Of a stretch of DNA of 5,841 nt, positions 4,454 to 5,841 are shown one piece after another. The notes below the pieces were generated by a model. The model was given only the letters and a program-made list of their open reading frames with translations, was not told the origin of the DNA and ran no database searches. Each line of letters begins with the position of its first letter. Position 1 is the first letter of the stretch. Origin of the DNA: Candidatus Woesearchaeota archaeon (lineage in GTDB: Archaea > Nanobdellota > Nanobdellia > Woesearchaeales > ARS49); NCBI GenBank assembly GCA_023261345.1, contig JAHFPE010000059.1:1-5841 (forward strand), written 5' to 3'. The position numbers and the translations under genes were made by a program.

Positions 4454-5554
4454 ATGACTCTCACATCGCACGAACGATTTCATTTGAAGAAATTTGTGAA
4501 AGAACTTGCGAGCCATCGTGCAAGACACACAGAATTTGTTTCTGTTTATGTTCCTGAAGGATATGAACTTGTTAAGATCATGCAGCACTTGCAGCAAGAA
4601 CAAGGCACTGCAACAAACATCAAATCATCTTCAACACGCAAAAACGTCATTGATGCACTTGAGCGAATGATTCAACATTTGCGTCTTTTCAAACAAACAC
4701 CACCACATGGTCTTGCAGTATTTTCAGGAAATGTTGCATCGCGAGAAGGACAAAGCGATGTTCAAGTTTGGTCAATAGAACCCCCAGTTCCTGTACGCAC
4801 AAGAATTTATCGATGCGATAAAGACTTTGTAATTGACATACTCCAAGACATGCTTAACGTAAAAGAAGTCTACGGACTCATAGTTATGGATGCGCGAGAT
4901 GCAACAATTGCAATACTTAAAGGTAAAACAATCATTCCACTTGCAAAAACACACAGCGAAGTTCCAGGAAAATTCAAAGCAGGTGGACAAAGCAGTATGC
5001 GTTTCCAACAAAATAGAGAACTTGCAGTAAAAGCGCACTACAAAAAAGTAGCAGACTACCTCAAAGAACAATTTCTAATGATGGAAGGACTCAAAGGAAT
5101 CCTCGTTGGAGGACCAGGACCCACAAAATACGAACTTGTCGAGGGAAACTTTATCACAAATGAAGTAAAGAAAAAAATCATTGGAATTAAAGACCTCACG
5201 TACACAGATGAATTTGGATTACAAGAACTTGTTGATCGATCACAAGATACACTTGCACAAGAAGAAATAATGGAAGAAAAAAAGTTTGTGACAAGATTTC
5301 TTGAATTACTTGCAACAAAGCAAGGAATGGTCACCTATGGCGCAATAGAAACCAAAAAAATGCTTGAACTTGGAGTTGTTGATACGCTCTTGTTATCTGA
5401 AGCACTTGAGGATAATGTAATTGAAGAATTTGAAGAAATCGCTAAAAAATACAGTACAACAGTTCGCATCATATCAACGGAAACAAGAGAAGGAGTGCAA
5501 CTACGCGACCTCGGAAAAATAGCTGCGATATTAAGATATCAAGTGAATGGTTAA
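4454..5554 (+). CDS. prf1: Peptide chain release factor subunit 1 (aRF1)
   Basis: A protein of 366 residues that recognises all three stop codons in the ribosomal A site and triggers release of the finished protein. Domain 1 holds the stop-decoding motifs NIKS (55-58, in ATNIKSSSTRKNV) and YRCDKDF (119-125, the YxCxxxF motif). Domain 2 holds the catalytic GGQ (177-179), followed by SSMRFQQNRE. Domain 3 ends with ISTETREGVQLRDLGKIAAILRY. The usual archaeal length is about 400-420 residues. Here the sequence goes from VDTLLLSEAL (about 310-318) straight to EEFEEIAKKYSTTV, so the cysteine-rich mini-domain normally inserted in domain 3 is absent. The start is supported by a strong TATA box 26 bases upstream, with a leaderless message expected. 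A T-run follows the stop codon. The partner aIF... GTPase (aEF1A acts in this role in archaea) is not in the window. Confidence 0.96.
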   Translation: MTLTSHERFHLKKFVKELASHRARHTEFVSVYVPEGYELVKIMQHLQQEQGTATNIKSSSTRKNVIDALERMIQHLRLFKQTPPHGLAVFSGNVASREGQSDVQVWSIEPPVPVRTRIYRCDKDFVIDILQDMLNVKEVYGLIVMDARDATIAILKGKTIIPLAKTHSEVPGKFKAGGQSSMRFQQNRELAVKAHYKKVADYLKEQFLMMEGLKGILVGGPGPTKYELVEGNFITNEVKKKIIGIKDLTYTDEFGLQELVDRSQDTLAQEEIMEEKKFVTRFLELLATKQGMVTYGAIETKKMLELGVVDTLLLSEALEDNVIEEFEEIAKKYSTTVRIISTETREGVQLRDLGKIAAILRYQVNG

Positions 5555-5558
5555 CGTA

Positions 5559-5566
5559 TTTTTTTT
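5559..5566 (+). terminator. T8 terminator after aRF1
   Basis: A run of eight T residues begins four bases after the aRF1 stop codon, in the 31-base gap between aRF1 and the converging small gene. Oligo-T tracts end archaeal transcription. Confidence 0.55.
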
Positions 5567-5585
5567 CCCAATCTCGAAACTGCAA

Positions 5586-5825
5586 CTATTCTCTCGAGAA
5601 TAATTCTTTTTTAAGCCCTCGTTCTACAACTCGACTAAATGAAATACTATTTTTTTCACAATACGTCCTGGCTTCCCTAAGGAGGTTTTCATCAATAGTA
5701 ACATCAACGCGTTTTCTGTACGTGAACTTCGGAATCTTTTTGGTTCGTTCAAATTCTTCTAGTGCACTAAATAGTTCAGGATACTTTCGAATTCCTCGTA
5801 ATGCGTTTTTAAGTAGCCATTCCAT
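5586..5825 (-). CDS. Ribbon-helix-helix protein, possible antitoxin or regulator
   Basis: A protein of 79 residues. The second half fits a ribbon-helix-helix DNA-binding fold of the CopG/Arc type: a basic strand RKRVDVTI (37-44), helix A ENLLREARTYCEKN (46-59), a turn with ISFS (61-64) and helix B RVVERGLKKEL (65-75). Such proteins bind DNA as dimers through the strand and act as repressors or as antitoxins that also neutralise a toxin. The first 30 residues (MEWLLKNALRGIRKYPELFSALEEFERTKK) are helical and could be a dimer or partner-binding arm. The sequence GAGGATGAT on the minus strand (5831-5839) resembles a Shine-Dalgarno site about ten bases from the ATG. This hints that the gene is inside an operon whose first gene lies beyond the right edge, but no partner is visible. 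The stop is TAG, and the gene converges on aRF1. Confidence 0.75.
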   Translation of the reverse strand: MEWLLKNALRGIRKYPELFSALEEFERTKKIPKFTYRKRVDVTIDENLLREARTYCEKNSISFSRVVERGLKKELFSRE

Positions 5826-5841
5826 TTTTTATCATCCTCTC

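Noticed and set aside
4772..5334. Two minus-strand open frames of 99 and 92 codons
   Set aside because: Both are antisense to the release factor and have Cys/Phe/Ser-rich shadow composition.
1..5841. CRISPR array, insertion sequence, integrase or attachment site next to the tRNA
   Set aside because: No regularly spaced repeats, no transposase or integrase frames, and no repeated copy of the tRNA 3' end were found.

Overview
The window looks like a piece of an AT-rich archaeal chromosome. Three things point to Archaea. There is a class-1 release factor of the aRF1/eRF1 type, with NIKS, YxCxxxF and GGQ motifs. There is an initiator tRNA-Met with the A1:U72 pair and the GGG/CCC anticodon stem, and its CCA end is not encoded. 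Most genes have TATA-like boxes about 25-28 bases upstream of the start codon, as expected for leaderless archaeal transcripts. A NurA-type nuclease also fits. The small ACT-domain protein, the short S30AE-like protein and the reduced release factor resemble what I recall from DPANN archaea (Woesearchaeota/Pacearchaeota-like), but that placement is inference only.

Layout, left to right. Positions 1-415 (minus) hold the start of an unrecognised gene that runs off the left edge. A short divergent promoter region separates it from a two-gene operon on the plus strand: an ACT-domain protein (522-1163) and a small S30AE/HPF-like protein (1160-1498), joined by an ATGA overlap. A small orphan gene with its own promoter follows (1563-1904). 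Between it and the tRNA lies a 132-base spacer with inverted repeats. The initiator tRNA-Met (2037-2111, minus) comes next, then a membrane PH-domain protein (2174-2680, minus) and a NurA-domain nuclease (2717-3655, minus). A divergent Nudix hydrolase (3779-4378, plus) and aRF1 (4454-5554, plus) follow. A small ribbon-helix-helix protein (5586-5825, minus) closes the window.

The genes are mostly single transcription units with individual promoters, and apart from the ACT/S30AE-like pair they form no clear pathway. Translation is represented at start (initiator tRNA), stop (aRF1) and perhaps ribosome protection (S30AE-like protein), but this may be chance. All three stop codons are used as ends here, which agrees with a standard code read by one omnipotent aRF1.

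The most notable points are the compact aRF1, which lacks the insert (mini-domain) usually found in the C-terminal domain; the contrast between leaderless first genes and a strong Shine-Dalgarno at the internal operon gene; the S30AE-like protein paired with an ACT-domain protein; and a possibly structured spacer next to the tRNA. I found no CRISPR array, insertion sequence, integrase or clear defence cassette, and I do not see evidence of a wholly new system.
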